Assembly: GCF_037997115.1 (NCBI RefSeq)
Contig: NZ_CP150484.1
Span: 302,189-345,068, forward strand
Reading direction: 5' to 3'
DNA: 42,880 nucleotides
DNA from: Amycolatopsis coloradensis
Lineage (GTDB): Bacteria > Actinomycetota > Actinomycetes > Mycobacteriales > Pseudonocardiaceae
In this document: piece after piece, positions 42,867 to 42,880 of the stretch
Numbering within the stretch: the first letter of the stretch is position 1
Layout: every line of letters begins with the position of its first letter
Notes under the pieces: model-generated
Databases searched by the model: none
Told to the model about the DNA's origin: nothing
Seen by the model: only the letters and a program-made list of their open reading frames with translations
Translations under genes and position numbers: made by a program

Positions 42867-42880
42867 AGATCGGAAGAGCA
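42867..42880. other. Illumina adapter remnant (right end)
   Basis: AGATCGGAAGAGCA is the first 14 bases of the Illumina TruSeq adapter read from the insert. It is not genomic. It begins immediately after the last hairpin arm. Confidence 0.95.

Overview
High-GC actinobacterial DNA with strong third-codon G/C bias, most likely Amycolatopsis or another Pseudonocardiaceae member. This is inferred from the genes and base composition, not proven. The first 15 and last 14 bases match Illumina adapter sequence, so the window looks like one complete assembled contig with untrimmed ends.

About three quarters of it (roughly bases 84 to 32,400) is a sterol/cholesterol catabolism cluster. From left to right: (i) an HSL-type esterase and a WS/DGAT acyltransferase, divergent around a KstR operator; (ii) a KstR-controlled side-chain operon equivalent to the mycobacterial igr locus (fadE28-fadE29-chsH2-chsH1-ltp2, without cyp125) and a DUF5134 membrane protein; (iii) a leftward operon kstD-kshA-(small Cys protein)-kshB-chsH3, with a methyltransferase, a possible 29-residue peptide and a stand-alone riboflavin kinase further downstream; (iv) a rightward unit with a KstD-like flavoprotein and the ring A/B genes hsaA-hsaD-hsaC-hsaB; (v) a fatty acid desaturase, a SnoaL-like protein, a SigG-like sigma factor and a HIT protein; (vi) the C/D-ring (HIP) regulon fadE33-fadE32-fadE31-crotonase-fadD3, divergent from fadE30-ipdF and followed by kstR2-fadA6, around a perfect KstR2 operator. 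Five KstR-type operators are visible, three of them perfect matches. Together these genes remove the last three side-chain carbons, open rings A/B and activate and process the C/D-ring propionate. cyp125, hsaEFG, ipdABC, mce4 and kstR are not in the window.

The right quarter is accessory. It holds an MFS exporter with an HxlR regulator, an intergenic array of strong hairpins, and a five-gene leftward cluster (lipoprotein, DUF4142 protein, ferric-reductase-like membrane haem protein, ferredoxin, FAD reductase) divergent from an ECF sigma/zinc anti-sigma pair. The five-gene cluster looks like a transmembrane electron-export chain and is the best candidate here for an under-described system. A DUF1996 secreted protein, a maltose-acetyltransferase-like enzyme and an Lrp regulator divergent from a DUF2000 protein follow. 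The contig ends in a cluster of hairpins related to those at 34 kb.

Other points worth attention: a crotonase in the KstR2 operon lacking both catalytic glutamates; an 86-residue Cys-rich protein translationally coupled between kshA and kshB; and a recurrent family of GAAGGCCTCCTT-type hairpins.
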